A DNA stretch of 56,939 nt from the NCBI GenBank assembly GCA_900554175.1, contig USGK01000008.1, forward strand, positions 1 to 56,939, given 5' to 3'. The stretch is from an uncultured Clostridium sp. GTDB lineage: Bacteria; Bacillota; Clostridia; TANB77; CAG-508. The position numbers and the translations under genes are program-made. The notes under the pieces are model-generated. The model was not told the DNA's origin, searched no databases, and worked only from the letters and a program-made list of their open reading frames with translations. Shown here piece by piece: positions 44,212 to 52,238 of the stretch (position 1 is its first letter; the number at the start of each line of letters is the position of its first letter).

Positions 44212-44410
44212 ACTCTCACCTTTTCCATTATTATTTGAATTACAAATATTACGCTTTTATTTTAATAAAAAATAATAATATTGTCTATATTTATTTTTAA
44301 ATGATTTTACTTGTTTATAGATAAAAAAATTAAATATATTATTGCAAAAAAAGTTATAAATGCTAAAATTAGTTATAAAAGTTTTTACTAAAGAAAGGTG
44401 GTGAATAAAT

Positions 44411-45157
44411 ATGGAAGAAAAAAAGACTACAAAAATAAACTTATCAACGTTTTTTTTGATTGTATCAATAATTATAATAATAGTACTGTGCATTTTTATT
44501 TATAAACTTTACAATGATAAAACAACAGAAATTCAAAAATCTACTGGACTTCAAACTCAAATAAACAATTTGAATAGTACTATAAATGACTTACAAGGAA
44601 AAATAAATACTATATCAGAAACTATAAATAATAATAATTCTACTAAAAATACTTCGATATCTAGTACGTCATCAGTTAATAAATCTGCCATAGAATCAAC
44701 AATTCAAAAATACTTTAACATTCGTCAAATATTGGCTTCTGATACATTAAATGTATTGGTTGAATTAGGTTTAAAAACAACAAATCAATCTGCTGATAAT
44801 TATAAAGGTTTTTCTAATGATAAACCTTATCCTAATAGTTATTTTATAATAACTGATGTATCATATTCTGATTTTGAAAATGCTATTTCAAAATATATGA
44901 CAACGGAATTATTTAAAAGCCAATATCCTGATTATGTGATGAATAAAGATGGTATTTTATGTATTTATTCTGAAGGAGGAACTTCTGGAAGTAGTACACT
45001 AAATGAATGTTCTATATCTAGTTCTAATTCAAACACTTATATATGTAATGTTATTATTTCTAAGCACTCTGACGATGATGGAAGCAATAAAGAGGAAAAA
45101 TATACTATTACAGTAGTTCAAAAAGATGGAAATTATATAGTATCAAATTTAAAATAA
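44411..45157 (+). CDS. Membrane-anchored protein with coiled coil, unknown
   Basis: A 248-residue protein not recognised. Residues 11-35 are a single membrane helix, 45-80 a heptad-like Leu/Ile/Asn coiled coil (LQTQINNLNSTINDLQGKI), 80-100 a Ser/Thr/Asn linker, and 105-248 an extracytoplasmic domain with two Cys pairs' worth of candidates (GILCIYSEGG, NECSIS, YICNVI). It is divergent from the decayed two-component genes. ATG with AAAGGTGGTGA 7-10 bases upstream. Confidence 0.75.
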   Translation: MEEKKTTKINLSTFFLIVSIIIIIVLCIFIYKLYNDKTTEIQKSTGLQTQINNLNSTINDLQGKINTISETINNNNSTKNTSISSTSSVNKSAIESTIQKYFNIRQILASDTLNVLVELGLKTTNQSADNYKGFSNDKPYPNSYFIITDVSYSDFENAISKYMTTELFKSQYPDYVMNKDGILCIYSEGGTSGSSTLNECSISSSNSNTYICNVIISKHSDDDGSNKEEKYTITVVQKDGNYIVSNLK

Positions 45158-45252
45158 TAAAAAACATTGGCAACATGTTTTTTCATGAGACAATGAGAAA
45201 TACTTATCGTGAAATTCAAAAATAGCAGTATAATAAACCTGCTACTTTTGTT
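45158..45252. terminator. Two terminator hairpins between convergent genes
   Basis: AAAAAACAT/ATGTTTTTT right after the stop at 45157, and TAGCAG (45224-45229 region) pairing with CTGCTA near 45240 followed by CTTTTGTTTT. They end the plus-strand gene and, for the second, also the minus-strand gene at 45266. Confidence 0.6.
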
Positions 45253-45265
45253 TTATAATTTGTAG

Positions 45266-45454
45266 TTATACTTGTTGTAATTGCTTTTTAAATATTATTC
45301 TAAAAACATTTCTTACCAATGGTCCAACAAAAAATATTTGATTTATTAGCCCTTCTGGTGAATTTATTGCTACACTATAAACTATCATGCAATAAGTCAT
45401 CAAAACAGCAGTCATTAAAATGAATATAAAATTTTGAAACTTTGTTTTAGGCAT
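45266..45454 (-). CDS. Short DUF2798-like membrane protein, possible deletion form
   Basis: A 62-residue protein. The start (MPKTKFQNFIFILMTAVLMTYC) and the end (FFVGPLVRNVFRIIF) match the first and last segments of firmicute DUF2798 proteins, which are usually ~150 residues with two tandem units. The middle is absent, as if a deletion joined unit 1 to the end of unit 2. Two short membrane helices remain. AGAGGAG lies 8 bases before the ATG. Alternatively it is a natural single-unit member. Confidence 0.6.
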   Translation of the reverse strand: MPKTKFQNFIFILMTAVLMTYCMIVYSVAINSPEGLINQIFFVGPLVRNVFRIIFKKQLQQV

Positions 45455-45485
45455 TTATACCTTCTCCTCTCTTTAAAAAGTTCTC

Positions 45486-45539
45486 GGTATTTTCTCTTAA
45501 AAACGAAAAAATACCATCTAGTCGCAGACATAGACTAGA
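45486..45539 (-). other. Two leader hairpins before the DUF2798-like gene
   Basis: Minus strand: TCTAGTC...GACTAGA (45539-45517), then GGTATTTT...AAAATACC (45515-45486) followed by GAGAACTTTTT. A tandem stem-loop leader, perhaps an attenuator; not a riboswitch class I recognise. Confidence 0.4.
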
Positions 45540-45636
45540 CAGCATTTAATATCCATATTATTATATTACAATATTTTATTTTCTGATTGATTTTTGTATC
45601 TCTCTGTTCTATAAAAAGTTCAAACAGATATATCGT

Positions 45637-45710
45637 TGGAGCGGGTAGTGGGAATCGAACCCACGCAACAAGGTCGGAAGCATTGCATTCTGCCACTAAA
45701 TTATACCCGC
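45637..45710 (-). tRNA. tRNA-Gly with UCC(G) anticodon loop
   Basis: Full cloverleaf on the minus strand: acceptor GCGGGTA/TACCCGC, D arm ATTT/GAAT with loop AGTGGCA, T arm GTGGG/CCCAC with loop TTCGATT, discriminator U73 and encoded CCA. C35, C36 and U73 are glycine identity elements. The anticodon arm is odd: CAATG / CCTTG has a T30-C40 mismatch, and the loop is CTTCCGA, so G37 replaces the usual A and positions 34-37 read UCCG. Bulging T30 would give an eight-base loop CTTCCGAC. UCCG complements the four bases CGGA, found at frameshift sites in this window. Confidence 0.95.
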
Positions 45711-45793
45711 CTAACTTTATTTATTATACTAAAAAAATAAAATTTTTTCAATATAAATTCACAAAAAATTCACTTAAAAAAAAATCTTTTATC

Positions 45794-45822
45794 TTGATAT
45801 AAAAAAACATTTATGTTATCAT
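45794..45822 (+). promoter_or_regulatory. Candidate promoter of pflB
   Basis: TTGATA (45794-45799), 17-base spacer, TATCAT (45817-45822). It leaves a ~155-base leader with an inverted repeat TAAATG/CATTTA close to the pflB ribosome site. Confidence 0.45.
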
Positions 45823-45985
45823 CATTAAGGTATTTTATAATCTATTATTTATATTTATAAAAAGCCAAAATAAAAATTTAAAATTGCTATACAAATATTA
45901 TATTTTATAATTTTTTGTAGACAATAATATAAATATTGATAAATGTTATTTTATTCATTTACCGATAAAATAAGGAGGAAAAAAA

Positions 45986-48223
45986 ATGAAATTTGATGCA
46001 TGGAGTGGATTTGAAAAAGGTGATTGGCAATCTGAAATTAATGTTAGAGATTTTATTCAAAGAAACTATACACCTTATGAAGGAGATTCAGCTTTTTTAT
46101 CTGAAGCAACAGAAAAAACTAAAAAATTATGGGATGAAGTTCTAGAATTATATAAAAAAGAAAAAGCTTCTCCTGGTGGAGTTTTAGATATTGATACTAA
46201 AACAATTTCAACAGTTTCTGCACATGACGCAGGATATATTGATAAAGATTTAGAAGAAATCGTTGGTCTTCAAACAGACAAACCTTTAAAAAGAGCAATT
46301 ATGCCATTTGGCGGAATAAAAATTGTAGAAAAATCTTGTGAAGCTTATGGTAGAGAAGTTGATCCCGAAACAGATAAAATCTTCCATACAATAAGAAAAA
46401 CTCACAACGATGGTGTATTCTCTGTATATACACCTGATATTAGAGCTGCAAGATCAAATAAACTTTTAACAGGTTTACCTGATGGATATGGACGTGGACG
46501 TATTATTGGCGACTACAGAAGGGTTGCACTTTATGGTGTTGATGCATTAATAGATGAAAAAATGCATGAACTAGAAGAATTAGATGTTGACTGTTTCACT
46601 GAAGATATTATTCGTCATCGTGAAGAAATTAGTGAACAAATTGCTGCATTAAAGTCTCTAAAAGTTATGGCTCAAAAATATGGATTTGATATTTCTCTTC
46701 CTGCAACTAGTGCCAAAGAAGCAATTCAATGGTTATATTTCGGATACTTAGCTGCAATAAAAGATCAAAATGGTGCAGCCATGAGTATAGGAAGAACTTC
46801 TACATTCCTTGATATTTATATTGAAAGAGATTTAAAAAATGGAAAAATAACAGAGGCCGAAGCTCAAGAATTAATGGACCACTTTGTTATGAAACTTCGT
46901 TTAGTAAGATTCCTACGTACACCTGAATATAATGAATTATTTTCTGGAGATCCTGTTTGGGTTACTGAAAGTATTGGTGGTATGGGAATTGACGGTAGAA
47001 CATTAGTTACAAAAAATTCATTTAGAATTTTGAATTCCTTAGTTGACTTAGGTCCTGCTCCAGAACCAAATCTTACTGTTCTTTGGTCAACAAGACTTCC
47101 TGAAGGCTTTAAGAGATTTGCAACAAACTTATCAATTAAAACCTCTGCAATTCAATACGAAAATGATGATTTAATGAGAATAACTTTAGGAGATGACTAC
47201 GGAATTGCTTGTTGTGTATCTCCAATGAGAATTGGTAAACAAATGCAATTTTTCGGTGCACGTGCTAACCTTGCCAAAACTTTATTGTATGCAATTAATG
47301 GTGGTGTTGATGAAGTAACAAAAAAACAAGTTGCTCCAAAATATGCTCCAATAACTTCTGAATATCTAGATTATGATGAAGTTATGGAAAAATATGATCA
47401 AATGATGGATTATGTTGCAAAAATATATATAAAAGCTTTAAATGCTATTCATTATATGCATGATAAGTATTCTTACGAAGCCATAGAAATGGCTCTACTA
47501 GATAAAGATGTATATACAACAATGGCATGTGGAGTTGCTGGTCTTTCTGTTGCCGCAGATTCACTTTCTGCAATCAAATATGCCAAAGTAAAAGTTATAC
47601 GAGATGAAAATGGTCTTGCTACTGACTTCGAAGTTGAAGGAGATTTTCCTAAATATGGAAATGACGATGATAGAGTTGATCAAATTGCTGTAAATCTTGT
47701 TAAAACATTTATAGAAAAACTTCGTAAACATCCAACTTATAAAAAGGCCAAACATACTTTGTCTATCTTAACAATAACATCAAATGTTGTATATGGTAAA
47801 GCTACAGGAAACACACCTGATGGAAGAAAAGCAGGAGCTCCATTCGGACCAGGTGCTAACCCACTTCATGGACGTGATACAAATGGTGCACTAGCTGTTA
47901 TGAACACTATAGCAAAACTTCCATTTGATTCAGCCGAAGACGGAATTTCATTTACATTTGCTATTACTCCAAGTACACTTGGAAAATCCCAAGATGAAAG
48001 AGTATCAAACTTAGTTAATATGCTTGATGGATATTTTAAACAAACAGGTCATCATATAAATGTAAATGTTTTTGATAGAAGCTTACTTGTAGATGCAATG
48101 GAACATCCTGAAAAATATCCTCAACTTACAATTCGTGTTTCAGGTTATGCAGTTAAATTTACAAGCTTAACTCGTGAGCAACAATTAGATGTTATAAACA
48201 GAACCATTCATGAAAAAATATAA
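45986..48223 (+). CDS. pflB: Pyruvate formate-lyase
   Basis: A 745-residue glycyl-radical enzyme splitting pyruvate with CoA into acetyl-CoA and formate in anaerobic fermentation. The catalytic cysteine pair is C409-C410 in DDYGIACCVSPMRIG, and the glycyl radical site is G720 in IRVSGYAVKFTSLTREQQ. The N-terminus (FDAWSGFEKGDWQSEINVRDFIQ) and length are those of PflB. Codon choice differs from its neighbours in using more CGT and GGT, as expected for an abundant protein. ATG with AAGGAGG 8 bases upstream; its activase gene follows. Confidence 0.98.
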   Translation: MKFDAWSGFEKGDWQSEINVRDFIQRNYTPYEGDSAFLSEATEKTKKLWDEVLELYKKEKASPGGVLDIDTKTISTVSAHDAGYIDKDLEEIVGLQTDKPLKRAIMPFGGIKIVEKSCEAYGREVDPETDKIFHTIRKTHNDGVFSVYTPDIRAARSNKLLTGLPDGYGRGRIIGDYRRVALYGVDALIDEKMHELEELDVDCFTEDIIRHREEISEQIAALKSLKVMAQKYGFDISLPATSAKEAIQWLYFGYLAAIKDQNGAAMSIGRTSTFLDIYIERDLKNGKITEAEAQELMDHFVMKLRLVRFLRTPEYNELFSGDPVWVTESIGGMGIDGRTLVTKNSFRILNSLVDLGPAPEPNLTVLWSTRLPEGFKRFATNLSIKTSAIQYENDDLMRITLGDDYGIACCVSPMRIGKQMQFFGARANLAKTLLYAINGGVDEVTKKQVAPKYAPITSEYLDYDEVMEKYDQMMDYVAKIYIKALNAIHYMHDKYSYEAIEMALLDKDVYTTMACGVAGLSVAADSLSAIKYAKVKVIRDENGLATDFEVEGDFPKYGNDDDRVDQIAVNLVKTFIEKLRKHPTYKKAKHTLSILTITSNVVYGKATGNTPDGRKAGAPFGPGANPLHGRDTNGALAVMNTIAKLPFDSAEDGISFTFAITPSTLGKSQDERVSNLVNMLDGYFKQTGHHINVNVFDRSLLVDAMEHPEKYPQLTIRVSGYAVKFTSLTREQQLDVINRTIHEKI

Positions 48224-48353
48224 ATATTATTAAATTTAGATATAGAAATTGTAGAGAGTACTTATGCTTTCTACAATTTTTATAAACAATAGTTTATGTT
48301 CTAATTATATTAATTATAACAGTAATATATTCATAAAATTTTGAAAGGAGCTT

Positions 48354-48399
48354 TATGTTAGCAAAACTAACATATACTTATATATGGAACCTAATTTAG
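48354..48399 (+). promoter_or_regulatory. Displaced ribosome site, hairpin and short ORF before pflA
   Basis: GAAAGGAG (48343-48350) is followed by ATG 48355, a 14-codon ORF (MLAKLTYTYIWNLI) that overlaps the pflA start. TATGTTAG and CTAACATA (48354-48374) form an 8-bp hairpin; removing it leaves 12 bases between ribosome site and the pflA ATG. Confidence 0.5.
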
Positions 48400-49113
48400 A
48401 CAAAAAAAAATATGCAAGAATACATTCAATAGAATCTTTCGGAACAGTTGATGGTCCAGGAATTCGATTTGTATTATTTTTACAAGGATGTAGTTTAAAA
48501 TGTAAATATTGCCACAATCGTGATACTTGGGATATAAACTCCGGAACTTACCAATCTTTAGATGAAATACTTGAAAAAATTTTAAGATACAAAAATTATC
48601 TAAAAAATGGAGGATTTACTGCTACTGGTGGTGAACCTCTTTTACAAGCTGATTTTTTAATTGAACTATTCAAAAAATTAAAAAATGAAAATATTCATAC
48701 ATGTATCGATACTTCTCGGAATGTTTGCTCTTACTCCTAAAATTAAAGAATTAATTGATTTAACGGATTTATTTTTGCTTGATATAAAACACATTAATCC
48801 TGAAAAATGCAAAGAACTTGTTGGATTTTCTAATGAAAAAGAACTTGCATTTGCAAAATATTTAAGTGAAATTAATAAACCTGTTTGGATAAGACAAGTT
48901 TTGATTCCTGGATATACAGATGATAAAATTGATTTATTAAAATTAAAAGATTTTCTTTCAACATTAAATAATGTTGAAAAAATTGAAATTCTTCCATATC
49001 ATAATATGGGACAATATAAATGGGAAAAATTACACCTAAAATATGAACTCGAAAATGTCAGACAAGCAACCGATGAAGACGTAAAAAAAGCAAAGGAAAT
49101 TTTAGAAATCTAA
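48384..49113 (+). CDS. pflA: Pyruvate formate-lyase-activating enzyme, needing a +1 shift at CGGA
   Basis: Radical SAM activase that forms the glycyl radical on PflB. FeS ligands C36, C40, C43 in GCSLKCKYCH; ATGGEPLLQ; LLDIKHI; RQVLIPGYTDD; LPYHNMGQYKW. The zero frame runs TCT-CGG-AAT and stops at 48740; taking CGGA (48717-48720) as one unit gives DTS-G-MFALTPKIKEL and a 242-residue protein of normal length, with Gly exactly where the family has DTSG. Alternatives are a one-base insertion mutation or assembly error. The ATG at 48384 has no nearby ribosome site (see preceding feature). Confidence 0.93.
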
Positions 49114-49118
49114 AAATA

Positions 49119-49163
49119 TAAAAATCTTAATTAACATTTTTGACTTTGTTAATTAAGATTTTT
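49119..49163. terminator. Bidirectional terminator between pflA and sortase genes
   Basis: AAAAATCTTAATTAAC pairs with GTTAATTAAGATTTTTT around a 12-base loop; the T-run on each strand serves pflA and the sortase gene, whose stop lies inside it. Confidence 0.85.
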
Positions 49164-49893
49164 TCTCTCTTGCTTGAACTATAACTCTCTGCTGACTATC
49201 GTTTGTGCATGTAATTAATGTTACTCTTTTTTCGTTATTTGTTATTTGACTTGTACAACTAACATCTTTTGGATCTACAGTATATTTTGTATAGACTTCA
49301 TATTTAAGCGTTCTTCCTGTTAAATCTTCTATTTCTATTATGTCTCCATTTTCTAAATTAAGAACTTTACTGAAAAATCTTTTGTTTCTATAATTATGTC
49401 CTGCAATGCACAAATTTCCTATTTCATTTGGTTCACCACCCCAAAATTTGCATACAGATACTTTTAACAATTCATCAGATGTATCTGATAAAATAGAATA
49501 ATGTACATCAATTGATGGAATATTAATCTTTCCTATTGTATTATAAGTCTTTCCATTAGGAGCCGTATATTTTCCACTACTTGTTGTAGTAACATTATAA
49601 TTTGTTTCTTCTTCCACTGTTGTAGAAACCGTATTATCATCATATGTATCTAATGCCAAAACTAAAGTTTCATCATCTGCCTTAATAGTTGTTGTATCTT
49701 TACTGCTAGAACCAACAAAAATAGCTTCAGATATTCCTGCTTCTTTATTTTTTTGATATTCTGCAAAAAAATATATTAGACTTAAGACAATAATTACAAA
49801 TATTGAAATTGCAAAATTCAATTTATACAATTTCTTTTTTCGTTTCAATTCTGGAGTTATATAAAGCTTTTCTGTGACTAAAATTTGATTCAT
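49153..49893 (-). CDS. Sortase (class D-like)
   Basis: A 246-residue transpeptidase anchoring surface proteins. Residues 24-42 are one N-terminal membrane helix, 45-110 a Thr/Ser/Asp-rich stalk, 111-246 the sortase barrel: IGKINIPSIDVHYSI, catalytic His in CIAGHNYRN, catalytic Cys in VTLITCTND and Arg in QRVIVQARE. The spacing fits class D. No LPXTG substrate or pilin gene is nearby. The ATG at 49893 follows GAAAGGA by 12 bases in a leader nearly identical to that of mutS2; an upstream in-frame codon is less likely. Confidence 0.93.
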   Translation of the reverse strand: MNQILVTEKLYITPELKRKKKLYKLNFAISIFVIIVLSLIYFFAEYQKNKEAGISEAIFVGSSSKDTTTIKADDETLVLALDTYDDNTVSTTVEEETNYNVTTTSSGKYTAPNGKTYNTIGKINIPSIDVHYSILSDTSDELLKVSVCKFWGGEPNEIGNLCIAGHNYRNKRFFSKVLNLENGDIIEIEDLTGRTLKYEVYTKYTVDPKDVSCTSQITNNEKRVTLITCTNDSQQRVIVQAREKKS

Positions 49894-50020
49894 ATTTAAA
49901 TTCATTCCTTTCACAAAGCACAAAACTGTTTCGAAAAATTATAATTATTTTTAATCTTCCTCCTACCTTTTTCTAACTAATTATTATTATAGCATTATTT
50001 TTACTAAAAGAAAATAGTTT

Positions 50021-50884
50021 TTACAAATTGTTTACAAAATTATCTGATAATCTAGCAAAATCTTCTATTGTAAGCTTTTCAGGTCTTATATCTATTGGTA
50101 ATCCTAAACTATTTAATATTTTTTCACCCTCTACCTTATCTTTAAAAATTCCTACATTTGTTAATGAATTTAAAAGTGTTTTTCTTCTTTGCATATAAGC
50201 ACTTTTTATAATATTAAAAAAGATTTTTTTGTCTTTTACCTTAACAACAGGATTTTTTCTCAATTTTAACCTTATAATTTCAGATGTAACTTCAGGCGCC
50301 GGAATAAATGACTCTCTTTCTACTAATCCTATTATACTTGACTCACAATAGTAGTACACTGTATAAGTTATTGCTCCAGTGTTCTTTCCTGATGGAATTT
50401 CGATTAACCTGTCTGCCACTTCTTTTTGTATCATTACAGTAATACTTTCTATATCCAAATTACTTTCGATTAATTTCATTATTATTGGAGTAGTTATATA
50501 GTATGGCAAATTAGCAACAACCTTAACATTTTTTACATCTATATCTTTTAGCTTTTCCTCTTCTATTAATTTATTTAAATCTATTTTTAAAACATCTTGA
50601 TTGATTAATTCTAAATTTTTATAACAAATAAATCTATCTTGTAAAATTTTAATCATTTTTTTATCTAATTCTATACATATGACTTTTTTTGCCTTTTCCA
50701 ATAAAACTTTAGTCATACTTCCAAGACCAGGTCCTATCTCAATAACTATATCTTTATCCCCTATTTCTGCACCGTCTACAATATTTTCAATAACATCATC
50801 ATCTATTAAAAAATTTTGTCCTAAACTTTTATTAGCTTTTATATTATATTTTTTCATTAAAAACTTTGTATCTTCTAATACCAT
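50021..50884 (-). CDS. ksgA: 16S rRNA adenine-1518/1519 dimethyltransferase
   Basis: A 287-residue KsgA/RsmA. Signature KSLGQNFLIDD at the N-terminus, SAM motif I VIEIGPGLGSMTKVLL, acidic strand CIELDKK, motif IV VVANLPYYITTPIIM, and QKEVADRL, FIPAPEVTS, MQRRKTLLN. Dimethylates two adenines in the 3' hairpin of 16S rRNA during small-subunit assembly. The ATG at 50884 is chosen since TGAGGTGT lies 4-11 bases upstream; an ATG at 50899 precedes that site. Confidence 0.96.
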   Translation of the reverse strand: MVLEDTKFLMKKYNIKANKSLGQNFLIDDDVIENIVDGAEIGDKDIVIEIGPGLGSMTKVLLEKAKKVICIELDKKMIKILQDRFICYKNLELINQDVLKIDLNKLIEEEKLKDIDVKNVKVVANLPYYITTPIIMKLIESNLDIESITVMIQKEVADRLIEIPSGKNTGAITYTVYYYCESSIIGLVERESFIPAPEVTSEIIRLKLRKNPVVKVKDKKIFFNIIKSAYMQRRKTLLNSLTNVGIFKDKVEGEKILNSLGLPIDIRPEKLTIEDFARLSDNFVNNL

Positions 50885-50984
50885 TTTACACCTCAACATT
50901 TAAATTCGGTTCTATACTTCTAATTTTGCTTCTTAATACATATTTAAAATTATATCTTTTCTTTTATGTAAAGTCAAGTTTTAT

Positions 50985-51347
50985 TTAAAAATCTACTTGT
51001 TTTATATGATTTACACAATACTTATTCTTAAAATAATATACCTCAATCACATCAAATCTTATAATTTTATTTTCTATTTTATTTATATAAGCATAATATT
51101 TAACACATTTAAATATATGTTGTCTTTTTATCTTATTTACCGCTTCTGAAGGCATGCCATACTTAAAGTTACTTCTTGTTTTTACTTCAATAAACACATA
51201 TTCTTTTTTGTCCTTTGCAATAATATCAATTTCTCCATTATAGCATTTAAAATTCTTTTCAATTATCTTATATCCTATATCTTCTAAATAATTTGTAGCT
51301 ATTTTTTCTCCTAAAGCTCCAAATTGTTTATTATATAATCGTTTTAT
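50985..51347 (-). CDS. yraN: YraN-family endonuclease-like protein with ATA start
   Basis: About 120 residues of the YraN/UPF0102 family (PD-(D/E)XK-like). The frame holds QFGALGEKIATNYLEDIGYKI, NGEIDIIAKD and FIEVKTRS, i.e. the Glu, Asp and E-x-K residues of the nuclease fold, and ends after KIIRFDVIEVYY. The reading frame is complete only if it begins upstream of any ATG/GTG/TTG. The first sensible codon is ATA (51347), five bases after a perfect AGGAGG and overlapping the end of dprA by 17 bases. A GTG at 51197 would lose half the conserved domain. Translation from ATA, or coupling to dprA, is implied. Confidence 0.8.
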   Translation of the reverse strand: MKRLYNKQFGALGEKIATNYLEDIGYKIIEKNFKCYNGEIDIIAKDKKEYVFIEVKTRSNFKYGMPSEAVNKIKRQHIFKCVKYYAYINKIENKIIRFDVIEVYYFKNKYCVNHIKQVDF

Positions 51348-52209
51348 ATTTACCTCCTGATGTTCTTTTAATTATTTTTCTTATCTCTAAAATTGTTAAA
51401 TTTCTTAAAATGTTTGATGAATCTATATTACATAATCTTTCTAGTTGCTCAATAGATAATTCTTTCTTAGAAAGAATCTGATATATAATTTTTTCTTCAT
51501 TATTTTTTAAAACAAATTCTTCTAATAAATTTTCTCTATTTTTGCATTCTTTTTCTACTTTAATTAAAAAATTATACTGACTTATTATATCTTCTATTTC
51601 ATTTACTAAAATTGCACCTTCTTTAATTAAATTATTTGTTCCTACACTCTTCTTATTATCCAAACTTCCTGGCACACAAAAAACTTTCTTTTTCTGAGCT
51701 TTGGCTAACTTAGCTGTAACACTTGTTCCACTTCTATAGGCTGCTTCAACCACTAAAACTCCTATAGAAATACCTGCTACAATTCTATTTCTTTGAAGAA
51801 ATTTTTTTGAATCCGCTTTTGTATTTGGTTCATATTCTGAAATTATAAGTCCTCCACCTGTAATAATTTTATTATATAGAACTATATTTTCTTTAGGATA
51901 TATATTTTCAAATCCACAAGGCAAAACTGCAATAGTTGGATTTCCATTTTCAATTGATACTTTATGAGCTATTGAATCTATTCCTAAGGCCATTCCGCTA
52001 ACTATATTTAAATTATATTTTATTAGTTCACTGCAAAACTTTTTCGTCCATTTTTCTCCATACATTGTATTATTTCTTGAGCCAATAATAGCTATTAAAT
52101 TTTCGTTTAACAAATTCACATTACCTATTGCATAAATTTTTTTAGGTGGATTATCAATTTCTCTTAATTTATTTGGAAAATTTTCATCTTTAAAATTTAT
52201 CTCTACCAT
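51331..52209 (-). CDS. dprA: DNA-processing protein DprA
   Basis: A 292-residue DprA (Smf), which loads RecA on incoming single-stranded DNA during transformation. Rossmann-like core: IAIIGSRNNTMYGEKW, IVSGMALGIDSIAHK, AVLPCGFENIYPKEN, GGLIISEYEPNT, FLQRNRIVAGIS and EAAYRSGTSVTAKLA. The C-terminal ~65 residues form a winged-helix-like domain. ATG with AGGAGGT 9 bases upstream; 29 bases after comM, with yraN overlapping its end. Confidence 0.95.
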   Translation of the reverse strand: MVEINFKDENFPNKLREIDNPPKKIYAIGNVNLLNENLIAIIGSRNNTMYGEKWTKKFCSELIKYNLNIVSGMALGIDSIAHKVSIENGNPTIAVLPCGFENIYPKENIVLYNKIITGGGLIISEYEPNTKADSKKFLQRNRIVAGISIGVLVVEAAYRSGTSVTAKLAKAQKKKVFCVPGSLDNKKSVGTNNLIKEGAILVNEIEDIISQYNFLIKVEKECKNRENLLEEFVLKNNEEKIIYQILSKKELSIEQLERLCNIDSSNILRNLTILEIRKIIKRTSGGKYKTII

Positions 52210-52238
52210 TTAGACTTTACCTCCTGAATATTTAATTA

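Noticed and set aside
45587..45802. Open frame across the tRNA-Gly gene
   Set aside because: It is antisense to the tRNA and its peptide contains the usual spurious translation of a T-arm; not a gene.
45935..45970. Inverted repeat TAAATG/CATTTA upstream of pflB as a Rex operator
   Set aside because: It does not fit the TTGTTAA-N4-TTAACAA Rex consensus; may be a simple mRNA hairpin.
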